Assembly (NCBI GenBank): GCA_025360785.1
Contig: JANYBN010000089.1
Location: 1-45,091, forward strand
DNA: 45,091 nt
Direction: 5' to 3'
Source of the DNA: Geobacter sp.
GTDB taxonomy: Bacteria > Desulfobacterota > Desulfuromonadia > Geobacterales > Pseudopelobacteraceae
Positions 8,548-15,777 of the stretch are shown here, one piece after another; the first letter of the stretch is position 1, and each line of letters starts with the position of its first letter. Made by a program: the position numbers and the translations under genes. Below the pieces are notes generated by a model. It was not told the DNA's origin. It worked only from the letters and a program-made list of their open reading frames with translations, and did no database searches.

Positions 8548-8871
8548 TTACTGTGCAACCGGTGCGGTCGGAGCCGTCGGCGCTGTTGTACCGGTCATAC
8601 GACTTCCATCCTGCATTCCGTTACCCTTGCCGGGGCGGGTTGTGCCGCCGTTGGCTGTGGTGCCGGTGGTCATGAAGGTGCCGTCATGTCGCTGTGACCC
8701 GGCCGGCCTGGTCATTGCGCCTGCTATGCCTGTCTGTGTGCAGGTACCGTTACGCATCCCCTGCCCCTTCGATCCGCCACCGCCGTTACCACCGCGAGCC
8801 GAGGCCTCGCCTGCAAGTGCCATCGCGCATACTGCTGCCAGTCCCATTACCATCATCTGTTTCGTTTTCAT
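8548..8871 (-). CDS. Small exported Gly/Thr-rich protein of unknown function
   Basis: 107 residues from the ATG at 8871, chosen because AGGAGG lies 8 nt upstream and a normal signal peptide (KQMMVMGLAAVCAMALAGEASA) follows. The longer frame to 8988 adds an unlikely Asn/Cys-rich leader. The mature part is low complexity: a GGNGGGGSKGQGMRNGT block, repeated TTG/TGTT motifs, and a TAPTAPTAP tail ending in VAQ. Only one cysteine (NGTCTQ) remains after cleavage. It is first of three exported genes and sits directly downstream of the sensor kinase/sigma-54 activator genes, with enhancer-like repeats between. Function unknown. Confidence 0.62.
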   Translation of the reverse strand: MKTKQMMVMGLAAVCAMALAGEASARGGNGGGGSKGQGMRNGTCTQTGIAGAMTRPAGSQRHDGTFMTTGTTANGGTTRPGKGNGMQDGSRMTGTTAPTAPTAPVAQ

Positions 8872-8917
8872 CTCTGTTACCTCCTCGTGGTTTTTTAACT
8901 GCTTGTTTATGGTTATT

Positions 8918-8933
8918 CCACGAGACGTGCCAA
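8918..8933 (-). promoter_or_regulatory. Possible sigma-54 (-24/-12) promoter for the exported-protein genes
   Basis: The minus strand carries TTGGCACG (8933-8926), identical to the sigma-54 -24 consensus core. After 4 nt comes GTGGA, where TTGCA is expected, so the -12 GC dinucleotide is replaced by GG. It would place the transcript start about 35 nt before the ATG at 8871. Support comes from the upstream TGCAC repeats and the adjacent gene for a sigma-54 activator; the weak -12 keeps confidence low. Confidence 0.35.
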
Positions 8934-8974
8934 CTCCACAAACACTGCTCAACATATTATTATTACATATATTA

Positions 8975-9043
8975 TTTTTGCACCGCAACTACTGATTCAA
9001 GAAAACCGGTGCAAATTCTGCACCGGCGGGATAGATTTTGCAC
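8975..9043. promoter_or_regulatory. Cluster of TGCAC half-sites with a perfect palindrome (candidate enhancer sites)
   Basis: On the + strand CCGGTGCA (9006-9013), five bases, then TGCACCGG (9019-9026) form a perfect 8-bp-arm palindrome. Two more half-sites with the same T-run context flank it: TTTTTGCACCG (8975-8985) and TTTTGCAC (9037-9043). They lie 40-110 bp upstream of the -24-like element, the usual distance for NtrC-type activators. On the minus strand the palindrome is followed by TTTTCTT, so it may also act as the terminator of the regulator gene. Confidence 0.5.
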
Positions 9044-9051
9044 GTCGACTA

Positions 9052-10413
9052 TTAAACATCCTCTGCGCCAGCCATTCCATACTCCTTCAATCGATACTGC
9101 AGCGTGCGGCGCGAGATGCCGAGCCGTTCCGCAGCCAATCTGCGGTTGCCGGCAGTTGATTTAAGTGCCGCAGCAATCGCATCACGTTCAGCCTCCTTCA
9201 AAATACCGCCATCTTCGCGCGGCCCGCCATCCTGAAGCGAGCGGATGTTTTCCGGCAGCTCCGCAGGGGTCACCTCACCACGCGCCAGGATAACCGCCCT
9301 TTCGATGACGTTCTGCAGCTCACGGATATTGCCGGGCCAACTGTAGGAGCGAAGCGCTTTCATTGCGGGTGCGGCAATACCCGTCAGTTTCTTGCCCATG
9401 GCGCGGGCATGCATGCGCACAAAAAAACCGGCAAGAGCGTCCAGGGCATCTCTGCGGTCACGTAGCGTCGGAAGCGTGACCGGAAACACATTCAAACGAT
9501 AGTAAAGATCTTCACGGAAGCGGCCGGCTGCCGATTCTTTGGCCAGATCCCGGTTGGTTGCGGCCACTACCCGCACATCGGCGCGCAACTCCTTGTTGCC
9601 GCCGACCCGCTGAAAGCTCCGCTCCTGCAGAACTCTCAGCAGCTTGGCCTGCATCGCCAGCGGCATCTCGCCGATCTCGTCCAGCATGATGGTCCCGCCG
9701 GCTGCCATTTCAAAGCGACCCTGGCGGGCCGCAGAAGCTCCGGTAAAGGCGCCGCGCTCATGACCGAACAGTTCGCTTTCAAGCAGGTTCTCAGGAATGG
9801 CAGCGCAATTTACCGCGACAAAAGGGCCGGACTTGCGCGGGCTGGTTAGGTGGATATATCGGGCAAACAGTTCCTTGCCGGTCCCGCTTTCGCCGCCAAT
9901 CAACACCGTCGCCTCGGTCGCCGCGACCTCCCCCGCCAGGCGGCGGGCATCCTGCATGGCCGTACCAGCGAACAGGATATCGAGCGGCGGCAGCCCGGCC
10001 AATTCGCTTTCATCAGGAGCGCCCTGCCTCCGCTCGCTGCGGTGCAGCTCCAGAAGTCGATCAACCAGAGCCCTGAGGCTGGCCGGGTCTTTGAGCGGCT
10101 TGGTCAGAAAATCACTCACCCCTTCTTTGATGGCCGCGACCGCTTCTTCAATCGTGCCAAAGGCGGTCAGCAGAACAAACGGTGGCGGCATAGCAATGGC
10201 GCGGCTGGCACGGAACAGCTCGACGCCCCCCATTTTCGGCATCTTGAGATCCGACAGAACCAGGTCAAACGCCGACTTTTTCAGAAGCACCAATCCGGCA
10301 GCGCCATCAGCCGCCTGGGTCACCTCATGACCGGCGTCCTCAAGAATGGCAGCCAGCAGGCCGCGAAACGTAGCGTCATCTTCTACAATCAATATCCGTC
10401 CGGCATTTTTCAT
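9052..10413 (-). CDS. Sigma-54-dependent response regulator (NtrC family)
   Basis: 453 residues in three domains. The receiver (1-125) has acidic EDD at 11-13, phosphorylation site Asp55 in VLSDLKMPK and Lys105 in LTKP. The AAA+ domain (about 145-385) has Walker A GESGTGKE (174-181), the sigma-54 contact loop GAFTGA (221-226), Walker B TIMLDEIGEM (241-250) and the FREDLYYRLNVFPV segment. The C-terminal Fis-type helix-turn-helix (about 415-450) contains GNRRLAAERLGISRRTLQYRL. It would activate sigma-54 promoters when phosphorylated by the kinase encoded just upstream (4-nt overlap). Gene order resembles ZraSR/HydHG systems, which respond to metal or envelope stress. Inferred target: the exported genes downstream. 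Confidence 0.95.
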   Translation of the reverse strand: MKNAGRILIVEDDATFRGLLAAILEDAGHEVTQAADGAAGLVLLKKSAFDLVLSDLKMPKMGGVELFRASRAIAMPPPFVLLTAFGTIEEAVAAIKEGVSDFLTKPLKDPASLRALVDRLLELHRSERRQGAPDESELAGLPPLDILFAGTAMQDARRLAGEVAATEATVLIGGESGTGKELFARYIHLTSPRKSGPFVAVNCAAIPENLLESELFGHERGAFTGASAARQGRFEMAAGGTIMLDEIGEMPLAMQAKLLRVLQERSFQRVGGNKELRADVRVVAATNRDLAKESAAGRFREDLYYRLNVFPVTLPTLRDRRDALDALAGFFVRMHARAMGKKLTGIAAPAMKALRSYSWPGNIRELQNVIERAVILARGEVTPAELPENIRSLQDGGPREDGGILKEAERDAIAAALKSTAGNRRLAAERLGISRRTLQYRLKEYGMAGAEDV

Positions 10414-11660
10414 ACTGAACCCTCATGCTGTGCTGCAGGCAATTTCACTATGAAGAGCGCCCCGCCACCCGGCGCATCTTCCGCAGTGATGCTCCCGCCG
10501 CAGCCATCGACAATTTTTTTACACACCGCGAGTCCCAGGCCTGCGCCCCTTGCTTTGCTGGTTCGAAACGGTTCGAATAATCCTGAGCGCATCTCCGCCT
10601 CGATTCCTGAACCGTCGTCCATTACCGATATTTCAACCACATTTCCATCCGCACCGGCTTTCAATGTGACATTCCCACCCTCAGGCATTGCCTGAACAGC
10701 ATTGGTGAGCAGATTAAGCAGCAGTCGCTGCAGCCCCTCTTCCGGGCAGTTCACCCTCACCTGTTTCCCGACTTCAACGACCATCCTGATCCCCGCCGCA
10801 TCCAACTGGGGAGTCAACAGGGTGGTCAACTGTCCGGCGACAGAGTACAGACTGCACGCCTGCGCAGACCCGGCATCGGTACGGGTGAAGAAAAGAATAT
10901 CATCGGCAAGCTTCTCCAGACGGAGAGATTCACGGACTATCAGCTGTGCGTAGCCACGTTCCCGCCCCTCAGGAAGGCGTTCTTCAAGAAGCTGCCCATA
11001 CCCCTTGATTCCTGCCAGAGGATTGCGCACTTCATGGGCCAGCACCGCCCCGACCTCACCCAGACGGGCAAGTTCATGCTGACGTGCCAGAAGTTTTTCC
11101 TGGGCATCCTGCCGACGCAACAGCCAGAAGACCGCTATCCCCAACCCCCACCCCAGCGCCAGCAGTGAAAATATCAGGGTAATGCCAAAACGCGCCCGGC
11201 GCATAACCTCTTCAGAACGCCAGGTATGCAGCGCAAGACGCAGCACACAGGCTTTTCCGGACAGATGAAACGGCGCCTGGAACTCGTAGACATACTCCCC
11301 AGTACCAAGCTGAATCCGCGCTTCACCAAGATTACCGGTTGTCAGGACACTCCGGTAGCGGCTGTCTTCGACGTCATTACCGGTCAGGTCGGGATTAGTG
11401 TGAAAGAGAATCTTTCCGGATGAGGAGATAAGCATGGCATAGGCGATTTCTCTAGCCTGAAATGAAGCCAGTGATTCAAGGGAGGGGTCGCGACCAGCCA
11501 CCCCCTCCATAGCGGATGCTATGGTCAGTGCCAGGCCGCGCAAGCTGTCATCTGCAATAGGCGCGGCGGAGCGATAGTTGCGTATGGCAAACCAGGAGAG
11601 CCCGGCGGTAAGCGAGACCGACAGAACAAGTATCAATATGGCAATGCTGCGGCGCGTCAT
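10410..11660 (-). CDS. Membrane sensor histidine kinase (ZraS/AtoS-like)
   Basis: 416 residues. TM1 is at about 6-26 and TM2 about 158-181, enclosing a periplasmic sensor region of roughly 130 residues. That region contains a PAS/Cache-like stretch AMLISSSGKILFHTNPDLTGNDV. The HisKA domain has the phosphorylated His209 in VLAHEVRNPLAGIKGYGQLL. The ATPase domain has the N box LLLNLLTNAVQAMPEGG, G1 VMDDGSGIEAE and G2 RGAGLGLAVCKKIVDGCGG. It overlaps the response regulator by 4 nt and starts 3 nt after the CDF exporter stop, linking sensing to metal transport. Likely the partner of the downstream regulator; the stimulus is not visible. Confidence 0.94.
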   Translation of the reverse strand: MTRRSIAILILVLSVSLTAGLSWFAIRNYRSAAPIADDSLRGLALTIASAMEGVAGRDPSLESLASFQAREIAYAMLISSSGKILFHTNPDLTGNDVEDSRYRSVLTTGNLGEARIQLGTGEYVYEFQAPFHLSGKACVLRLALHTWRSEEVMRRARFGITLIFSLLALGWGLGIAVFWLLRRQDAQEKLLARQHELARLGEVGAVLAHEVRNPLAGIKGYGQLLEERLPEGRERGYAQLIVRESLRLEKLADDILFFTRTDAGSAQACSLYSVAGQLTTLLTPQLDAAGIRMVVEVGKQVRVNCPEEGLQRLLLNLLTNAVQAMPEGGNVTLKAGADGNVVEISVMDDGSGIEAEMRSGLFEPFRTSKARGAGLGLAVCKKIVDGCGGSITAEDAPGGGALFIVKLPAAQHEGSV

Positions 11661-11663
11661 CGA

Positions 11664-12596
11664 TCAGTCATGCCCGTGCCCGCTGCAGGCGGATTGCCGT
11701 TCGGTATGGCTCAAATCCTTGAAAAGCGGGCCGCCGCTGCAGGCAGAGCAGTCAAACTGTATCGTGGTATGGGAAATATGAAATTTGTGCTGCAGTTCAT
11801 GCTCTATTTCGTGCAGCAGCTGACTGCGCAAGCCGTCATAGGCCGGTTCAATTTCAACATGGGCAGACAGAGCCAGAATATGTGAGCAGACAGACCAGAG
11901 GTTGAGGTGGTGGACATCCAGCACACCTTCGATTCCCCGGATATTCTCCGCCACCTGCTCGACAGACATGCCGCGCGGCACACCTTCCATCAGGATATGG
12001 GTGGCCTCCCGCAACACCCGCCAGGCGCCGGTCAGAATCATGAGGCCAATGGCGATGGAAATGATCGGATCCGCCTGATACCAACCGGTGAAGCGCATCA
12101 GCAGCGCCCCGACAATCACCCCCACCGAGGCGGCCGCATCCCCCAATACATGCAGAAAAGCACTTCTAACGTTCAGGTCGTCGTGGGAATGTCCATGCAG
12201 CCCCTTGGCCGCCAGCAGATTGGCAATCAGCCCCAGCACGGCGATGACAAGCATCGGAGTCGTCTGCACCGATTCAGGAGAAGCCAGTCGTTTGCTTCCC
12301 TCATAGAGTATGCCGACCGCCATCAGAAAGACCGTCAGACCGTTGATCAACGACGCCAGCACCTCGGCCCGATGCCAGCCATAAGAATGCTGTTCGCCGG
12401 GCGGCTGGGCGGCAAGCTTGATTGCCCCCAGCGAAAGGATCAGTGCGAACAGATCCAGAAAAACGTGCCCCGCGTCTGACAAAAGCGCCAGGGAATTTGA
12501 CCAGACACCGCCGATGATCTCCGCCACCAGAGTGAAGGCGGTGAGGATGATGGCGAACATAAGACGTCTGGATATGTTCACGTCGATGTACGTCAT
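11664..12596 (-). CDS. Cation diffusion facilitator (CzcD/ZitB-like zinc-type exporter)
   Basis: 310 residues from the ATG at 12596, which overlaps the upstream stop as ATGA; a longer frame to 12791 lies inside the previous gene. Six transmembrane segments are predicted. The metal site has the HxxxD pair in TM2 (His44, Asp48 in LSDAGHVFLDL) and in TM5 (His149, Asp153 in FLHVLGDAA), the HD-HD set of Zn/Cd/Co exporters such as CzcD. A short His loop (GLHGHSHDD, 132-140) lies between TM4 and TM5. The cytoplasmic C-terminal domain (about 210-290) is present, followed by a Cys/His-rich tail (FDCSACSGG...SACSGHGHD). It exports divalent metal from the cytosol using the proton gradient (family knowledge). 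Confidence 0.93.
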   Translation of the reverse strand: MTYIDVNISRRLMFAIILTAFTLVAEIIGGVWSNSLALLSDAGHVFLDLFALILSLGAIKLAAQPPGEQHSYGWHRAEVLASLINGLTVFLMAVGILYEGSKRLASPESVQTTPMLVIAVLGLIANLLAAKGLHGHSHDDLNVRSAFLHVLGDAAASVGVIVGALLMRFTGWYQADPIISIAIGLMILTGAWRVLREATHILMEGVPRGMSVEQVAENIRGIEGVLDVHHLNLWSVCSHILALSAHVEIEPAYDGLRSQLLHEIEHELQHKFHISHTTIQFDCSACSGGPLFKDLSHTERQSACSGHGHD

Positions 12597-13246
12597 GGCG
12601 TTTCCGTCCGGCTGGCGCTGCAGTTGCAGCTGCATGAACAGTTCATTCCCCTCGCCTTGCCGAAAGCCTCGCGACCTTCCCGGAATGTCAGCCATGAGAT
12701 CAGGATGGCGCCAAGCGCATCCAGGCTGCCGATGCCGGTCAGTGCATAGCCGATGCTGGAGAGCATCAGGACCGCCGAGAGAGAGAGGCACGCTTTGGAA
12801 CAGGCCGCATCCGCCAGGATGGCGGGCGAGTTGAGCGCGGTACCGACCTTGATCTTATGGTGGATCAAATACCACATGAAGGAGATTGACAGCAGCGAGA
12901 TGACGATGCCCCAGAAGGTCGTTTCCGGTTTGTGCTGCTGGTACAGGTTCAGCCCGGCCGTCAGCAGCAGTCCGACCGACAGGGTGTAGAACGCAGCGCC
13001 GGTAATCCTGAGTGCCCGCTGTTCGAATTCGTCGCGGGTCTCTCCCTCATTTGCCTTAATCCTGCGCAGCATATGCCAGACGCCGATCGCCGAAATAACC
13101 TCGATAAAGGAGTCCACACCGAAACCGAATAACGCCAGGGTTTCATCGGCTGCTCCCAGCCAAACAGAGGCGCCACCCTCAACCAGATTGTAGAATATTG
13201 TGAACAGCGCCAGGTAATTTGCACGCTTGTAAAGTTTTTCATTCAT
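12593..13246 (-). CDS. Short CDF-like membrane protein with Cys-rich tail
   Basis: 217 residues with about six hydrophobic segments. It looks like the membrane half of a CDF transporter with no cytoplasmic C-terminal domain. The TM2 equivalent has ALFGFGVDSFIEVISA (Asp45 and Glu49, where canonical CDFs have H/DxxxD). The TM5 equivalent has ILADAACSKACLSLS, where the usual HxxxD is DAACS, so the metal site is changed. The C-terminus carries NCSCSCNCS, four cysteines in seven residues that could bind soft metals. It overlaps the methyltransferase gene (ATGA) and the full CDF gene (ATGA), so stoichiometric expression with a normal CDF is likely. It may be an independent transporter or a partner subunit. 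Confidence 0.75.
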   Translation of the reverse strand: MNEKLYKRANYLALFTIFYNLVEGGASVWLGAADETLALFGFGVDSFIEVISAIGVWHMLRRIKANEGETRDEFEQRALRITGAAFYTLSVGLLLTAGLNLYQQHKPETTFWGIVISLLSISFMWYLIHHKIKVGTALNSPAILADAACSKACLSLSAVLMLSSIGYALTGIGSLDALGAILISWLTFREGREAFGKARGMNCSCSCNCSASRTETP

Positions 13247-13863
13247 GTCAGCACATTCTCTCTAGGCGGATCAAACTTTTTGACCCCCAAAATCTGGACA
13301 ACCGATGCCACTCCGGTATGGTTGCTCCCTTCCCGCACATCCCGTTCCCGCTGAACCGCGTGGATGAACTCCAAACCTTTCAACTCCTGCATCAGCTCAT
13401 CCAACGACAAGAGCATATCGGGAGATTGGGGGCCGCCGGTACCATAGGAGAGCTGTTCCTTGCTGAACGCCTCCAGTACAAAAACGCCCCCCGGCTTCAG
13501 ACCCCATACTGCAGCCTGATGGAGCGGAATGCGGATTGCTGAAGGCACATGGCAATAACAGGCGATGACCCCTTCCCACTGTTGCGGCTCAATTTTGAAC
13601 TCGCTCAAATCAGCATGAACCGTAGTTATAATTCTACCACGTTCGGTAGCCAACTCAACAGCCTTACGTAAGCCTACCGCCGAGCCGTCAACCCCGGTAA
13701 CATCATACCCGAGTCCTGCCAGATAGACGGCATTTCTCCCTTCGCCCTCCGCCAGCGAAAGAATCTTTCCTTGCGGAATCCTGTCCACTACGGATTCGAG
13801 ATACTCATTCGGCGCGGTGCCGTAAACGAAACCCGGTTCTCTGTAACGCTCATCCCAATTCAT
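13243..13863 (-). CDS. SAM-dependent methyltransferase (TehB-like class I)
   Basis: 206 residues, a Rossmann-fold methyltransferase. Motif I is ILSLAEGEGRNAVYLAGLG (34-52), with the GEGRN turn seen in TehB/thiopurine-type small-molecule methyltransferases. Motif II has the acidic residue in VTGVDGS (Asp59). Later blocks are WEGVIACYCHVPS and LKPGGVFVLEAFSKEQ. The N-terminus MNWDERYREPGFVYGTAPNEYL matches small cytosolic members that act on tellurite, selenite or thiols. It is embedded between ABC exporter genes (14-nt overlap) and CDF exporter genes (4-nt overlap), so detoxifying methylation of a metalloid or thiol compound before export is a reasonable inference, not proven. Confidence 0.85.
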   Translation of the reverse strand: MNWDERYREPGFVYGTAPNEYLESVVDRIPQGKILSLAEGEGRNAVYLAGLGYDVTGVDGSAVGLRKAVELATERGRIITTVHADLSEFKIEPQQWEGVIACYCHVPSAIRIPLHQAAVWGLKPGGVFVLEAFSKEQLSYGTGGPQSPDMLLSLDELMQELKGLEFIHAVQRERDVREGSNHTGVASVVQILGVKKFDPPRENVLT

Positions 13864-14572
13864 GGTTTACGCTCCCGCCACTATTATTTTTCTCGCCGGT
13901 AATCCGGCCGTCATCGACATGAAAGATCCGGTCAAAACCCTCCACCATGCGGTGATCATGGGTAACCACCAGAATAGCGGAATGGTTTTCCAGCGCCAGC
14001 TTTTTCAGGAGGATCATGACATTTTTGCCATTTTCGGTATCGAGCGCCGCCGTCGGCTCATCGGCCAGAATCACCTTCGGCTTGTTGGCCAGAGCCCTGG
14101 CAATTGCTACTCGCTGGGCCTCACCGCCGGACAGGGCAGAAGGAAAGTTATTCAACCGGTGTCCGAGGTTGAGGGCGCCAAGAAGTTCCGTCGCCCGGCT
14201 TTTGGCCTCGCTCCGCGACAAATGGTTGATCTCCAGAGCGATCATGACATTTTCCAGAGCGGTCAGAAACGGGATGAGATTGTGGGCCTGAAAGATGAAC
14301 CCGAGCTTTTCGCGGCGCAGCCGTTTCAGGTCAATGCCGGGCAGCCACCCTCCATCGGCAACGGTGGCGCCGTCGATGACGACCTTACCGTGCGTCGGCT
14401 CGTTAATCAGGCCGATGGCGGTCAACAGGGTAGTCTTCCCCGACCCTGAAGGGCCGAGGATCGCGACCAGTTCCCCCGGTTTGATCTGAAAGGTTGCGTC
14501 CGCAATGGCGGTCACCGCCGTCTCGCCTTTACCATATACCTTTGTCAGTTTTTCAATTTCAATAGCGTACAT
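13850..14572 (-). CDS. ABC exporter ATPase (DevA/MacB/LolD type)
   Basis: 240 residues, a full nucleotide-binding domain: Walker A GPSGSGKTT (40-48), signature LSGGEAQRVAIARAL (147-161), Walker B VILADEPTAALD (167-178) and H-loop VVTHDHR. The sequence class matches ATPases of type VII ABC systems (MacB, LolCDE, DevBCA), which pair with a permease having a large periplasmic domain. It begins 2 nt after the permease gene and overlaps the methyltransferase gene by 14 nt. Confidence 0.93.
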   Translation of the reverse strand: MYAIEIEKLTKVYGKGETAVTAIADATFQIKPGELVAILGPSGSGKTTLLTAIGLINEPTHGKVVIDGATVADGGWLPGIDLKRLRREKLGFIFQAHNLIPFLTALENVMIALEINHLSRSEAKSRATELLGALNLGHRLNNFPSALSGGEAQRVAIARALANKPKVILADEPTAALDTENGKNVMILLKKLALENHSAILVVTHDHRMVEGFDRIFHVDDGRITGEKNNSGGSVNHELG

Positions 14573-14574
14573 GT

Positions 14575-15777
14575 TCAGCCACCCAACGCTTCTGCGGGCT
14601 CGACCTTCAGAGCCTTTCGAATACCGACGAAGCTTGATATTATGCAGATGGCAACCACAATAACAAACAGCGCCTGCAGGTCGAAGGCATCGAGGACGAT
14701 CCGGCGGGGAAATTTTTCATAGGTCATCAGGATCAGGAGATACCCGATGCCGTAGGCGATTACGCCCATAAGCAGAGACTGCTGGAGGATCATGCCGACG
14801 ATGACCCGGTTCTGAGAGCCGATCAGCTTAAGGGTGGCGATCACCTTGATCTTGTCGAGGGTCGAGGTATAGATGATCAGCGCAATGATGACCGCCGAAA
14901 TCACCAGCAAAATGGCCCTGAACAGCCCCAGCTGCATTCGCGCCTTCTCGATCATCCCCTTGGTCAGAATCTTCGTCTGTTCCTCGACAGAAATCGGGCG
15001 GAAATGGTTCCAGCGGCTGATCCGCTCCTGCACCTCTTGCAGATTCGCCCCCGGTGCCAGGCGGGCTACGACGGTGTTTACCGTATGGGTCGATTCCGTG
15101 ATGCCGGCGATGTTCTGTTTCAGGTATTTTGTCTGGGCAGGAGCAAGGGCCTGAATGGCGCCCAGATTTTCTCCGATCCGCTCCCGATCGTTCCTGATGG
15201 CGGAGTTGTCTTTCTTGAACTGGATGTCCTGGGCGTCGGCAAGTGTCACATACGCAGCCGGGTCGCCGCCGGACGACACCACCTTCCCGGTGATCCCGAC
15301 AACGGTGTAATCGTGGAGACCCAGGCGGATTTTCTCGCCGATTGCCATCTTCATCGCCTTGGCAGCCACCATTTCGTAATGTTTCTGTCGAACACCTCGA
15401 CCGGCGACTATCTCCGGCGGGCCGCCGAAACCGTTCAGGTCATAGCCGATCAGAAAGAAACGGAACGGCTTCCCCGACCTGTCAATCTGGATGGTCTGGA
15501 ACGAGAGCGGGGATGCTTCCGCTACACCGGGAACCGCCTTGATACGGTACTTGATGTCCTCCGGAATGCGCGAACTCTCGGCAAACGGGCCGTTGGTATT
15601 CTGCTGCACCACCCAGATATCAGCCCTGGTGCTGTCAATCACCGCCAGAGCGTCGGCAAACAGCCCCCGGTAAATTCCTCCCATACTCATCACGACCCCG
15701 AGAAGCAGCCCCAGGCCGATAGAAGTCAGGATAAACCTACCACGGTGATAGCGTATGTCCCTGATGGCGAGATTCAT
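14575..15777 (-). CDS. ABC exporter permease (DevC-like, FtsX/MacB fold)
   Basis: 400 residues: a cytosolic N-terminal helix and TM1 (FILTSIGLGLLLGVVMSMGG, about 14-33), then a large periplasmic domain (about 40-275). Three C-terminal TMs follow (AILLVISAVIIALIIY; GMILQQSLLMGVIAYGIGYLLILM; LFVIVVAICIISSFVGI), and it ends KALKVEPAEALGG as in FtsX/MacB-like permeases. With the adjacent membrane-fusion protein and TolC-type channel it forms a predicted DevBCA-TolC tripartite exporter moving substrates from the periplasm or inner membrane outward. It overlaps the MFP gene by 4 nt. Confidence 0.9.
   Translation of the reverse strand: MNLAIRDIRYHRGRFILTSIGLGLLLGVVMSMGGIYRGLFADALAVIDSTRADIWVVQQNTNGPFAESSRIPEDIKYRIKAVPGVAEASPLSFQTIQIDRSGKPFRFFLIGYDLNGFGGPPEIVAGRGVRQKHYEMVAAKAMKMAIGEKIRLGLHDYTVVGITGKVVSSGGDPAAYVTLADAQDIQFKKDNSAIRNDRERIGENLGAIQALAPAQTKYLKQNIAGITESTHTVNTVVARLAPGANLQEVQERISRWNHFRPISVEEQTKILTKGMIEKARMQLGLFRAILLVISAVIIALIIYTSTLDKIKVIATLKLIGSQNRVIVGMILQQSLLMGVIAYGIGYLLILMTYEKFPRRIVLDAFDLQALFVIVVAICIISSFVGIRKALKVEPAEALGG

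Noticed and set aside
10555-10585. GGTTCGAA-type sequence resembling a tRNA T-loop
   Set aside because: It is inside the histidine kinase catalytic domain frame and has no acceptor stem or anticodon arm around it.
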